The notes below the pieces were generated by a model, which did not search any database, had not been told where the DNA came from, and saw only the letters and a list, made by a program, of their open reading frames with translations. The position numbers and the translations under genes are program-made. A DNA stretch of 64,000 bases, taken from positions 1 through 64,000 of the forward strand of contig JASANC010004101.1 in assembly GCA_030248135.1 (NCBI GenBank), read 5' to 3'. Below, piece by piece: positions 1-11,917 of this stretch; position 1 is the stretch's first letter, and each line of letters begins with the position of its first letter. The stretch is from Theristus sp. LFF4_11. Lineage: Eukaryota; Nematoda; Chromadorea; Monhysterida; Xyalidae.

Positions 1-659
1 TTGGTAATATTCTGAGAATTGTAGTTTATTTTAAGCGTTAAACACACGGTTAGTGTCTAGGTAAATGTCCGTTAACGCAGATGTCTTGCACCAGTCGTTT
101 AAACATGTAGGCCAACCCACGGGTATCTGCCCGTGCACGGGCAGGATTTTCGGCTGAGAGTGGGTGGACCCCCCCCACCCCCCCCGCACTTTCGCTACTG
201 TTGGCCTACCATTTCCGATGCAGATAAGGTGACGATTCGCCTCGCAGAGCGTCCGATTGTGCTCGCTGCTCCGTTTGCAAGCGCTACGTTGTCTGGTTGC
301 TTGCTGCTTCGTGTCGTGTCGTCGCGACACCATCAGAAGAATTGATCGAATTTCAAGGCGGTATGTTTGTCTTCACTTTAGCATTAGTTTAGCTGGGGAC
401 AATTAGTGACGTTTTGGAGGTCAAAACACAAGAAGAGGCATGGTGACGGTTTGGAAAAGGGGTAATTGAGGTCACCAAAACAAAATCTGCAAAGTTCCGT
501 CATATGGGAGTCATTCGGGAGGCGCTTGCATATCATATGTGGTTCTTCGGACTCCCTGATTGATTTAGCACAACTTTGATTTTTGAAATTTTTAAAAAAA
601 AAAATTTAAAAAAAAAAACAAAAATGACGATTTTTGTTTTTTTAACAACCCTATATCGG

Positions 660-1390
660 CCCCCCCAACCCCTCGGCTCTGGAACAACTATGAGGGGAGG
701 GGGTGTCGTCTCGTCAAGTGGGGGAGGGCGGGGGTGCCGAAAAATTTTCAGTGGGGGGGGGGCGTCAGTCATGGTACACAGGCGTGGGCCATGGGGGTGG
801 GGGCTGTACCGATGGCGAAAGAAAATTTTCGAGGGGGGGGGGGGTGTCGTCACGTGGGAGGGGGGGGGGGGGGGTGCCGAAAATTTTTAATTGGGGGGGT
901 TACAGAAAGGGTCAAGTGACACCCCCCCCCCCAGGCGTGGGCAAGGGGGGGGTGCAAAATTGTATAAAAATTTATGGGGGGCGCACACCCCCCCACCCCA
1001 CCCATGAGATTTTTTTCGCTTAAATTTTGAAGGAAAAACGCTAAATTTTGCTGCAAAATCTTTGAAATTACAATGAAGAATGTCAAGTTATCATTCATTT
1101 AGTTTATATTATGGACTTTAAAGACAAAAAATCATGATTTTTGGGTGGTCCGAGAAAATTTTTGGGGGGTGTCACTGTTAGTTAGGTCCATGTAGGGGGG
1201 GGGGGTGGGTGGGGTGTCTAGCAAATTTCGAGGGGGGGTGTGGATGGTCCAGTGTCAGGTTTTGGGGGGTGGGTGTCGCGTGACCCCCCCCCACCCCCCC
1301 ACGCGGAGGTCTCGGGTGCTCTGGGGGGGTGTACCCCCCCCACCCCCCCTCGTCTTCGGTACTGGGTGGGGGGAGGGGGGTAGGGTTGTT
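660..1390. repeat. Cluster of long G-tracts (and C-tracts) with G-quadruplex potential
   Basis: The plus strand holds more than a dozen runs of five to fourteen G, separated by short spacers such as TGTCGTC, TGCCGAAAA and CAGTCATGG. Towards 1285-1350 runs of C alternate with them. The recurrence of GGGGTGTCGTC and GGGGTGCCGAAAA-type words suggests a degenerate G-rich minisatellite. Many windows satisfy the simple four-run rule for intramolecular G4 structures. A minor assembly concern is that homopolymer lengths may be imprecise. Confidence 0.7.
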
Positions 1391-1659
1391 AAACAAAAAT
1401 GAAAAAAATGTTTTTAAGTGATTAAAAAAACAAAAATGCCGATTTTTTTTAAATTAAAAATTAAAAAAATTTTTTCACAAGTTAGGTTCGTTCGAAGCGT
1501 CTCGTCGAGCTGAGTTCATCTAGACTATTTTCAGAACGATCCGGAAACTATAAGAGCGAAAATCGTGTTTTATTGAAATTATGTCCATTTCATAGAGGGA
1601 AAGTTGCATTTTCAACAGTAAAACAGGACAATTTTCAACGTGTACTTGAATATTGAACC

Positions 1660-2460
1660 GTTCTTAGTTGTTCCTCTTTAGAAAATTACCAAAATTTGAC
1701 TGTGTTCAAAAATTCCTGTTTGCTGTAGCTAAGTCGGCAACCCCTGTTGACCCGGTCGCCCCCCCCCCTAAGACACTTACTTTCAGGTTCAACCAGCTAT
1801 GCTATCTGCCACATGGCGAGAGCCCACTCTTCAAATCAGCGTATCGAAAACACGTACCATGATTTCGCGATCAGAAGTCATCCAAATCGAAAAACATAGC
1901 GTACGTCGGTCAAAATGACCAAATAATGACATTTACCTAAGCACACAAAGAAGTTGGGAAGAAAATTTGGTTTGAACTTTCAAAAAATTATGCCATAAAT
2001 CGAATTTTCAGAGCAAAGTAGAAGAAAAATTTTTCAAATTTTTTTTAAGTTTGAAAACAAAATCCAACAAAATTTAACGAATAAAATAAAAATATTTTTT
2101 TTTTCAAAGCCCCTAACCCTAGGTGGGGTGCACTATTGTTCTAACCGGAATAAAAAAACAAAAATTCCGATTTTTTCATTCGAAAAAATTTCCTCTAATA
2201 TGCTTTGAAAGCCCCCCTACCTAAAAATGTCTGTCATCTTCGGTACTGATTTTGATAGCCAAAATTCGTTTTTAAATTAACTAAAAAATAAAATTTAAAA
2301 ATCTCAAATTAAAAAAAATAAGTTAAAAAATCGAACCCTAGGCGGAGGACGAAGGTAGGGTTGTCAAACTAAAATCAAAGTTTAAAAAACTTAAACAAGT
2401 CCTTAGTTGTTTTTTTAGAAAATAACCAAAATTTGGTGGTGTTCAAAAATCCCTGTTTAT
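1660..2460. repeat. Direct repeat of about 60 bp, copies about 735 bp apart
   Basis: The sequence around 1662-1722 (CTTAGTTGTT, then TTTAGAAAATTACCAAAATT and TGTTCAAAAATTCCTGTTT) recurs with mismatches at about 2400-2459. Related fragments with ACAAAAATGCCGATTTTT and TAGGGTTGTTAAAC recur at about 618-650, 1380-1450, 2150-2175 and 2355-2375. This suggests an old, decayed tandem or dispersed repeat family covering most of 550-2460. No coding capacity is recognisable. Confidence 0.5.
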
Positions 2461-3556
2461 TTGCTCCCCCTAATTGAAAGAAGAGTACCATGCAACAGCT
2501 GGATAAAGTTGTCCTTGGATTAAACTGAGCACAATCAATAAAAAACAAAACATAAAAACAGCAACATTTTGCCGATCAACACTCCTGATCTTCATCGGTG
2601 ATGCAACTGTCATTGTCGTCGTCTTGCGTCGCTGTCGGTGCGCTTCGGCCTGGCTACTCAATGAATATAATAGCTGTTACTCGCTGTTTACTAGCAGTTT
2701 CGACCGATAATACAATGTACCTTGGCTGCATCGGAAATGTCCATTGAAGCCTTTTCGATGCTCAATAACTTTATTCCAAAGGTTGTTCAAACAAGCAATC
2801 TGATCGGTAAAACGGTCCAAAAAATGCTGATTTTTTGGGAAGAAAACCCTCTCTCCTCGTTTTCCCGAACGTCATGTCTAAACATGAACACTTGTAAAAC
2901 TGTCGCGTTAAGTTAAACTAAAATTGACTCATCCAGTCAAACCGCAACAACACATTCTAGATACACTCTGGTCTCTCCTTTGACCAAGAGTTACAATTGC
3001 CTTTGTTGCACCCCTTTGGAAAAGTTCCCTGCCTTTGCAGAATTGACAATTGCATTTGTTCTGGTTTTAAGACTCAGTTTTTTTGCATTACCGAATCTTA
3101 TCTTGCATTACGATGGGGGGATTCAACTACGATTTGAAAATCCATTGTGGTCGTCTTAATTAAAAAACCGTGTGACGCAGTTACATTTCAAACTACCAGC
3201 GTTATTTACTGTATTTCAATGTCTGAAGAAATAAATACGTGCTAATAATGTGCATACACTTGTGTCTGCGTGCCAAGATGGAATTGGCAATGATACACCA
3301 TAGCCGTTGGGCAATCAGCTACGTATTATTTCATAAGTCATAACCTGGCCTGGCACCACAATAACCACCACCATAACCAGGCGTCAAACTGAACTTGATT
3401 AAAAACACTGTCATGTTCTTGAGATTACAACAACATGTACAATGTATTATATGTACTTGTACATTGATACTATGCAAGAGTTGCATTTAGCCATTTGAGA
3501 ACTTTTGTTTCATTTTAATGCCACATTATTTAGCATTGCTTGACTGACAGTGTGCA

Positions 3557-6500
3557 ATGCCAAATCTGCCTAAGATCAGTTTGATTTTGGCGATTTGTTT
3601 ACTTGTGGCACCTGATTGGCAAAGTCATTTTTGTGTGTCAGCAAACATAGGTCAGTTGAGTAGCTACGTTTTTAAAGGTGAAAAGGTTTTCAAAAATCAG
3701 CGTTTGACGTAAAGCTCATTGGCAGGTGCTGTGTTTCGCAAAGGTGCTGACGAGCATTTGGCGGCGGCGTTCAGATGTGCCGTCGAGTGGGCTCAGTCAA
3801 ACTTGATGCCGGCTAGAGACGGCCAATCGCAGAGCACGTTCAAAGCGCATGTAAAGCTGCTGCAATCGACACACGATGTCCAGGACGCCACGGACGCAGG
3901 TTGAACGTTCCGTTTTTTTTTTGCGTGCGCCAACAGTCAAGTTCTACGGAAAAACTGGTTTTAGAATTCCATTTTTTGATTACAATTGTATGATCTGCTT
4001 GAAAAGTCGTGCGAAATCACGGTTGATTGTCATTGCAGTGTGCGATCTTTTGGAGCGTGAGAATGCGATTGCCATTTTTGGCACACCGTGTTTAGAAATT
4101 AGTCGGCAGCTGGCAGCAGTGGCGTCAGATTTGAGCGTGCCGTTCGTGCATGTTGAAGACGACCATCATCTGTTCAAAAAGTAACAACCACGGGTTCACA
4201 CACAAAAATGTGTTGTTTTCAGCGTTGTATTTTTTCGACTAAAGTAGAAGCGTGTTTTCTTTTTTTTTAATTTAAAACGTTGTAATTTTAATGGTGCTTT
4301 GCACACTGTTGCTTTGCAGACGCAGTACTACTGTGAATTTGCACCCGGGTTCAAATGTAATTGAAGCAGTGAAAGACCTGTTGATATTTTGGAAATGGAA
4401 GCGAATCACACTCGTTTACAAGGATGAACAACGTTGGAATAAACTTTGTTATTTTTACATTGTTACAACAACAAACAGGATGGTGCGGCCACGGTCACCT
4501 TTCACACAGAGAAAAACATAATTGCATCATGCACTGCAAAGCCGCGACTGCACTGCACAGGGAATTTTTAAAAAAACGACTGAAACAGACTGACTGTATT
4601 TGTTTTAAAAATATGCAGTGCAGGATGCAGTGTTGGATACGGTACAGTGTATGATGCAGTGCATGATAAAAAATTCTGCGGGTTTGATGATTCTTGTCAC
4701 TGTGCGATCCCGCGTTGTCATCTATAACTGACGATGCCGGGTTGAAACCGCAAAAATAAGGTCCCGCACTCGAGGTGTCAGCACCACAAAGCACAAACTG
4801 ACAATAAATTGTTAATTTTCAAATGTAAAAATGGCAGGAATCATTCGGCTAGCTCGGTTTTTTGAAGACGCAGATGTATCGCATCTTGACGTGGCACTGA
4901 TCAAAATTGATTCTGACAACTTCCTCAGCGCTGCACAACGACTACAAGCTTCGGAAGAGTGCATCAGGTACATCGGTTTGCGAAGGACACTTTTTATGTG
5001 ACAATATCATTACAGGGACGCCAATTTGCATACGTGCACGTTTGACCAATATGTTTGTTTTTGAAACTGTTTGTTTCCAAAAAATAAAAAAAAGAGTTTC
5101 AGCACTCGCGATCGGAGTTGTCCGCCGCCCAGTTTGAGCAGAGTTTTGCTGGACCTCCAACCAATAGATGCTCGAAAGTTCCTAGCAGCGGTGAGCAAAA
5201 ATCAACTTCTTGATAACTCAGTAATTCTAGAATGATATTGATTGCAAAACTTGTGCTTGTCCTTGATACGGATCGTAAAAATCACAACCTATGTACAAAA
5301 GATTTTTGTTGCAGTGTTACATTTTTATCGATTTGTTGTTTCAGGCTCTAAAAATTGGAGCTATCCAACAGAAGCACTATTATATGTTTACATCACTGGT
5401 TAGTTAGTGCTGCAAAGAACATTCATGACAGCGGTTATCAGATGTGCAAGATGACTCTCTTTGATGCTCAGGATTTAATTGAAATCAACATGGAGGCGTT
5501 CTGGCATAATCACGCCAGTTTCATTGGTTTGTCATTACGAACGTCGAACGCGCTTTCTGAAGAGCTCCGTCGATGTGTGAAACTGGCTGAGCAAAAGTGG
5601 TGGGCAACTCATCCGCGTGTCAGCTATTTTCCAGTGGTATTGTCACCATTGCTTTTGCGTTGTTCCAACAAATCGATATGTGACAGCACGACAGTTGAAA
5701 CAATGATCACATTTACACACTTCCTATGTGGTCAGACGAGCACAAGCCTGATTGTGGACGGAGTTCTTACGGTCGCACACGCACATCGCTCGTTGCTTGA
5801 CGAGAAAAAACCGCATTTTCAAACCGATGACCAGAACGCAGCAGCACGTTGTGGCACACCTCAAAACGCGACACTGTTGAACAATAGACGACAGTTTATT
5901 CAGCGCATTCGAGACACGGTCGGAAATTGCTTTTGGGAAACGTGAAAAAATCACAAAATTGCTCTGAGTGGTTTCATCTCAATTCTCAACGTGTATCTTT
6001 TAAAAAAACAGCAAACGGAAGGGCTCTCGGGTTTGCTGAAGTTTGACGCACAAGGGCAACGGAGCAACGTGTCGTTCAATATCAACTGGATTGGCTATGC
6101 CGGCGATCATGATCAGGTGTAGAATATCGCCTTGTTGTTCAAACGCGTCAAACCGAAATAAAGTCATGGATGTGCTCTAAACCTGCCATGTATACATCAA
6201 CCGGCGGACTTTCGGTTTGGGTGATTAGGCGGAAAAATAAAACACGTAAAAGTGGAAGTTTTGTTGCCCGTGCACGAGAAGCAGGCATTTTTTTCAAACG
6301 CAAGTGACGTCATCTCGGACGGACACGTGTGAATAAATCTGTACAGACTGTGCTTTTTATGTGTGTAAAACGGCGTTAAAATAGTTTTGAAGTTCAAAAT
6401 CAAGTTTCTGTTGCAGATCGGATATTGGTCATCCTCGACTGAACCAGACACAGTGACAGCGGACAAGCGTCACGAGCACAAGCTGGTCGTCAGCAACAAA

Positions 6501-9500
6501 ATGCAACCACACATGCGAGTGACAACGATCGAGGTACACACAACGAATTACCTACATTTGCTTACAACCTACAACAGACAGAACACAATTATCGCAGGAA
6601 CGCCCGTATGTGATGCTGAAAAAGGAGCACAACAAGTTTTTTGGCAACGACAAATTCGAAGGCTTCTGCATTGATCTGCTCGCGCGACTCGCTGACGACC
6701 TCGGATTCACGTACAGCTTGCATCTCGTGAAAGACAAAGCTTACGGGGCGGCGGTGCTCGCGAACGGAACTGAATGGAATGGAATGATTGGAGAGATAAT
6801 CAGAGGGGTCAGAAGCAATACAAGAAAAGTTTCCACTAAAAAAAACAACTCGATTTTTGATTGTTTCTTGCTCGGATGCTCGGATTGCTCGGATTACGAA
6901 AAGATTGACACAATACGAGAATGCAGAACTTTTGCGCTCGGCAAACCTTCAGGAAGCGGACATCGCCGTTGCACCATTGACTGTGACATTTGTCCGCTCG
7001 AAAGTGGTCGATTTCACGTCACCATTTCTCTCCCTCGGCATCAGCATCCTCTATCGCATCCCGGATGACCACCAGCCAGACATGTTCTCATTCATGAATC
7101 CGGTATCGAGAAATATTTGGTTGTGGATCGTCATATCAGCGATTTCCGTGACGTTGTCGATGTTTGCTATTGGTAAATTTACAAAACACACCGTTTCAGA
7201 AGTTGTCACGATTTACCTTATATAAAACAGCTATGAATATGTAATTGTGGCTTGCGAGAACACTCACATGCATGTGCACACATCTGTAACGAACCGTTTG
7301 AAGTGAAATCCATATTTTCTTCAACGTCCGCTTTTATTCCAAGTTGCACACGGTTTCAATTGAATTCCAAGGTTGATTGGACTGAAGTTGCTTTGGACAC
7401 TAAAATTCCACACACTCAAAAACATTGAACAAGAAAATGAGCAACTTGCATTTTGAAGTCTTGCCCAGTTTCTTTAAACATTGTTCACAAAGCAATGTGC
7501 TCAGTTTTTGTTCGTGCAACTTGATGACCGTTTATTATCGTGCAGCACGAATGACCCCATTCGAATGGAAGCCCACAGCCGAGTATGCGAGTGACCGCGT
7601 TCGCCCGCGCCCTCTGATCTCCAGCGGTGGCGTCCGCACGATCGTCCGTGCAGAAGAGAACGGACCCGTGATTGAGTTGACGAACAACTTCAGCTTCTTC
7701 AATACTTTGTGGTTAACCACGTTGTCATATTTTATTAAAATAACATTGGTATCTTATTAGTCTCAAATTATTACAGGTATTATTCGTTGACGACTTTCAG
7801 TATCTCATTCAATGACAATATCCTCAGTATCAATTCAATGAGTTCTTTTGCCGATTTGGCCAATGGTTGGCGCTTTGTATTGAAATGTATTTGCCAAATG
7901 TATTCAGGTACGTGGTGTCAACGATGCTTAAGGGTGGCTGCGATTTCGGTCCGCGCGCCATTTCCACACGAATGTTGGGTGTGTTTTGGTGGGTGTTCAC
8001 GTTGATCTTCACCAGCGCTTACACGGCAAACTTGGCTGCTGTTTTGACGGTTGGCCAGAGAAACATTCCCATCAAGAGTTTGGAGGATCTCGCGAATCAG
8101 ACTGACATCAAGTACGGCGCTTTGAAAGGCGGCTCGACGAGCTCATTCTTTCGGGTAATCGTTTTTCGTTTTACATGTATCTGTGATTTTTTCGTGTCTG
8201 TCGGCATTTCAATTTGCAACATATAAAAAACATCTTGTAGTGGCACTCTTTGCTGTAGACTATAATTCTTCAGGACTCGAGAATCGGAACCCACATTCGC
8301 ATGTGGAAACAAATGGAGGAATGGCGTGAACAAGGGTTAGAAGGTATGAAAACAGCTTTTCGTTTTTAGACGAGTAGATACTGTATAAAAGAATTTTGCC
8401 CAACACAAAAAGTTTTGCGTCAACAAAGTCTAGCGGTTGAAACTTGGTCATTGTTTCTGTTTTTTTAGTGATGGTACGCGGAAACAAACAAGGTGTAAAC
8501 AAGGTGCTGCACTCGAATTATGCGTATCTCATGGAATCCGTCTCACTCGAATATCAAGTGGAGCAAAACTGTAATCTGACGCAAGTGGGCGGCGTTCTCG
8601 GGTCAAAGGGATACGGCATCGCGTTGAAGAAAGGTAAGGATTATTGTTTTGTTTACTTCAAATTATTTGAAATTATTTTGTGAAAACGTTCAAATGCAAT
8701 TTGGTTAGTGTTGTCGCTGTATTGTTTATTGTGAAACAGATTCCGAATGGACGGACCGCATCTCGCGTCAGCTGCTGTATTACGCTGAAAAGGGCGGCAT
8801 CGTAATGAACAAAACTCGCTGGTGGCGCAGCACCACTCATGGGTCGTGTCCTGGCACATCCTCTACGTTGATGGTCACTCCATTGACCTTTTTGCCTGTT
8901 CAATTCAAAACGCCGCCAAATTCAACCCAACACAACTGGATATTTTTCATTATGGAAACATTCAATGTTTTAGGATAATATGTCGCTCAGCACTGAAAAC
9001 ATTGCCGGTCTATTCCTCGTGCTTGGCGTTGGCTTGCTGTTGGGTGTGTTCAGCGCAATTGTCGAATTCTGCATCCGCATTGTTCAGAATGCCAGGATGG
9101 ACAAGGTCCCTACTTTTCCGTTTGAATCGTTGCAATGTTTTAGTTTTATGTCCACTATTGGGTTGTGTCATTTTGAAAAAAAAACACTTTTTGACGTCAA
9201 GCAAAAAGATTAGTGCATTTTCAAGATTGCTTCATTGCTGAAGAAAAGACGCCAACGTTTTGCTACACAGACCAGCGTCTGGCACGAACTGTGCATGGGC
9301 CTGCGTTTCGTGGTGCGCGTCCGTCAGCCGGCCATGTATCCGACACGTCGTGCTTGCGTTGAAAACTACAGGTTCGCTGTTATATGTTTATTGTTATGGC
9401 TTGTATGACAATTATCCATGATGGTTCAGACTGCATTATTGAATGAAAACTAACAAAGGTTTGTTCGTCGTGCAGTGGACGTGGTTTTGGCATTGCAGCG

Positions 9501-9845
9501 ACAGCGGCGTCGAGAAGACGCACGAAAAGAACAGTCGTCACTGCCGACCACTGAAGAACAGGCACGCATTCATTCTAACTGAAACGGAGCGAGTTCTTAG
9601 TGGTATTCTTTAAGAGTTCAATATTAATTTTTCATGATGGTTGATAACGACTGCTGATTTGTAGTTGGTATGCTGCTGCTAAAATCAATCAAAGTTGCAC
9701 CGATCAGGAAACGATGACGTCATCTCCGGCCATGAGTCCGTTCGAATGTGGAAAGTACAAGCTGCGTGGCATCGACCACACACCAGCGACGCCGCCACCA
9801 ACGCCAACACCTGAGACGGACTTGGCAAAATATTATTGGATGTGA
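3557..9845 (+). CDS. Ionotropic glutamate receptor, AMPA/kainate type (GLR-like)
   Basis: Ligand-gated cation channel subunit of the neuronal plasma membrane. Inferred exons: 3557-3650, 3726-3899, 4039-4180, 4320-4432, 4838-4967, 5103-5190, 5345-5398, 5472-5636, 5736-5918, 6012-6116, 6417-6533, 6598-6807, 6953-7172, 7546-7711, 7908-8154, 8274-8343, 8469-8633, 8740-8873, 8974-9105, 9244-9371, 9459-9561, 9708-9845. All phases match, giving about 1,025 aa. Order: signal peptide (residues 1-29), amino-terminal domain, S1 (from about 417; APLT with P533/T535 and R540), M1 (about 570-598), pore loop, M3 with AYTANLAAV (691-699), S2 with GST (729-731) and E782, M4 (about 868-888), basic tail. All classical glutamate contacts are kept. 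The Q/R position is Lys (K662). The start follows an acceptor-like CTGACAG by six bases, consistent with trans-splicing. Uncertain points: the 99-bp intron 5637-5735 has no stop and could be retained. The last intron needs a GC donor at 9562; without it the protein ends at 9582. Confidence 0.93.
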
Positions 9846-10482
9846 ATCAAGACAACATGTTGGCAAATTAGTGCTCAGTATTCTGTTGCAAATGCTTTGC
9901 AAACTCAACGGGCACGATAAAGGAATTTGAAAATTTGTGATCTCAGACACAAATAATGAAATCAAAAGTCAATTGAATGGGTGCATGCATGCCATGCAGG
10001 CGTCATTTAAGCTCACGATATTGTACAATACAGGCATGTCTCCCTCAACTTCGACGTGCATCGCGGGCGGGGGAAGGGAGGGGGGGGGCTTCAACCATGA
10101 CACCGCACGCGCGCAACCAATGAATGAATAGACTGTGGTAATGGCTAACTCCGCCTAAAACCGACACAAAACCTGGCAGTTCAGCTGGAGTGGGCCGAAC
10201 GCCGAAGCGTCAGGAACCGTTCATCACAGGAAAAACTCAAGTGGCTCCCAATATTTAAAAAAAGGCCTACATATTGCCAAAATTATCGTTTTTTTTTCGA
10301 ACTAGCCTATTGACCCGAGCGTATGTGGCTTAATCAATGCCAAGCCTTTTTCGTGAAGTGGCATTGACTTAGAAAAAAACAGTAACGTTTACTGAATAAT
10401 AACCCTGAAGAAAATTTACCTTGTGCTGCCGTGAAGTCTCCTACAATACAATATTTTTTTAATGTATTTAAATAAATAAAAA

Positions 10483-10858
10483 ATGCGAAGTTTATGATTT
10501 TGCTATTTTTATCCGTTCACCCTAACTGAAGGCAAGCCTTTTTGTATGTGAAGTAAGATTAAATAAAAAACATAAAAATTAACGTTTTTTTCAATTACCC
10601 GTTTTAAAAAGCTGATGCTTCTTTTACCCGTTTACCTAAGCCAAGCCTTTTTTGCAAAGTGAAAATGCGAAGTTTATGATTTTGCTATTTTTACCCGTTC
10701 ACCCTAACCTAAGTCAAGCCTTTTTGTAAGTTAAGTAAGATTGAATAAAAAATATAAAAATTAACGTTTTTTCATTAAAAAATACCCGTTTTTAAAAAGC
10801 TAATGCTTCTTTTACCCGGTTACCCTAACATAAGCCAAGCCTTTTTTGTAAAGTGAAC
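10483..10858. repeat. Tandem duplication, about 182-bp unit, two copies
   Basis: Both copies begin with ATGCGAAGTTTATGATTTTG (10483 and 10665). They continue through CCGTTCACCCTAAC, a run containing AAGCCTTTTTGTA and AATTAACGTTTTTT, and end near AAGCCTTTTTTG..AAAGTGAA. The copies differ by scattered substitutions and small indels, so the duplication is not recent. Partial related words upstream (10300-10420) suggest an older third copy. Confidence 0.7.
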
Positions 10859-11494
10859 ATGAATAGAAGAAACAAAAAAGTGACTTATAATTACGTTTTG
10901 CAGTTTTGGTTCTTTTTACCCGTTCACCCCAACATGACCCATACATTTTGCAAAGTGAAAATGAATGGTAAATACCATTTCGACCCAATTAAAAAACTAA
11001 CTTTTTTCAGAGACAGTTTTGTTACATCTTTCGCAGTCGCTCGTCAAGTTTTGAGCAGCAAAAATTGCCAGTTGCCCATCGTGCGTTACGTTGAAATTAT
11101 CGCTCATAACCACGGAGTATCAATTTGAAAATGAAACATGGAGTATCAATTTCAATGAAATTTACTTGTTTTGAACCCAAAGTGCAACTTGCAATGCCGA
11201 TGTCGATGTGCGTTTTGCAACCCGATTTTTAAAAAACAAAAAAGTTCAAACTTTTTTCAAAGACGGTTTTGTTACATCTTTCCCAGTCGATCATCAAGTT
11301 TTGATAAGCCACATTTGCCTATGCTGCGCTGAACTGTCTCTGTTGACCAAAGAGTATCATGATGACTCCAGCTATGAAGAGCGACGTTTTGAGAAAACAA
11401 TCTCAACTGGCATTAATAAAAAATAGGTTAAGGAAATTGAGATGGAGTTTTCTAAGTAGCAAAAAAGGGCGCCAATTCAAATTGCAAAAAAGTG

Positions 11495-11608
<114 letters not shown>

Positions 11609-11917
11609 TTTGTAAATTTAATAATATAGATAAACAATGCATTATACCCGTTCAGCAACGTGGTCTGCCGAACCAGACGCGCGCTGCATGATGATGACCA
11701 ATGTTGTAACCAAGGGCAACCGTATTGGTGCGTGTGCATCTGTGTAAATGTATACCATGTGGGCTGCGACTGCGTTTTCGTTGTCAAACATTGATGTTCC
11801 AAATCCGCATGTGCGTAGATCGGCGTGAAAAATAGTTTTGAGGAACTTCCTTAGCACGGTGCTTAAAACTTACAGTTACAGCAAAAGTACCAAATTAACA
11901 TCAATTTGAGTAAAAGC

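Larger units (their letters stand above)
1..3556. other. Intergenic, low-complexity region upstream of the glutamate receptor gene
   Basis: No convincing gene is visible. The stretch alternates A/T homopolymers with long runs of G or C (about 165-190 and 660-1390). It also carries degenerate dispersed repeats around 1660 and 2400. Open frames here are Gly/Pro/Trp-rich translations of the homopolymer tracts and lack splice logic or family motifs. The last 500 bases are ordinary AT-rich sequence and probably include the promoter of the downstream receptor gene, but no specific element can be named. Confidence 0.6.

Noticed and set aside
133..1402. Several Gly/Pro/Trp-rich ORFs
   Set aside because: Products of G and C homopolymers, no splice logic, no homology pattern.
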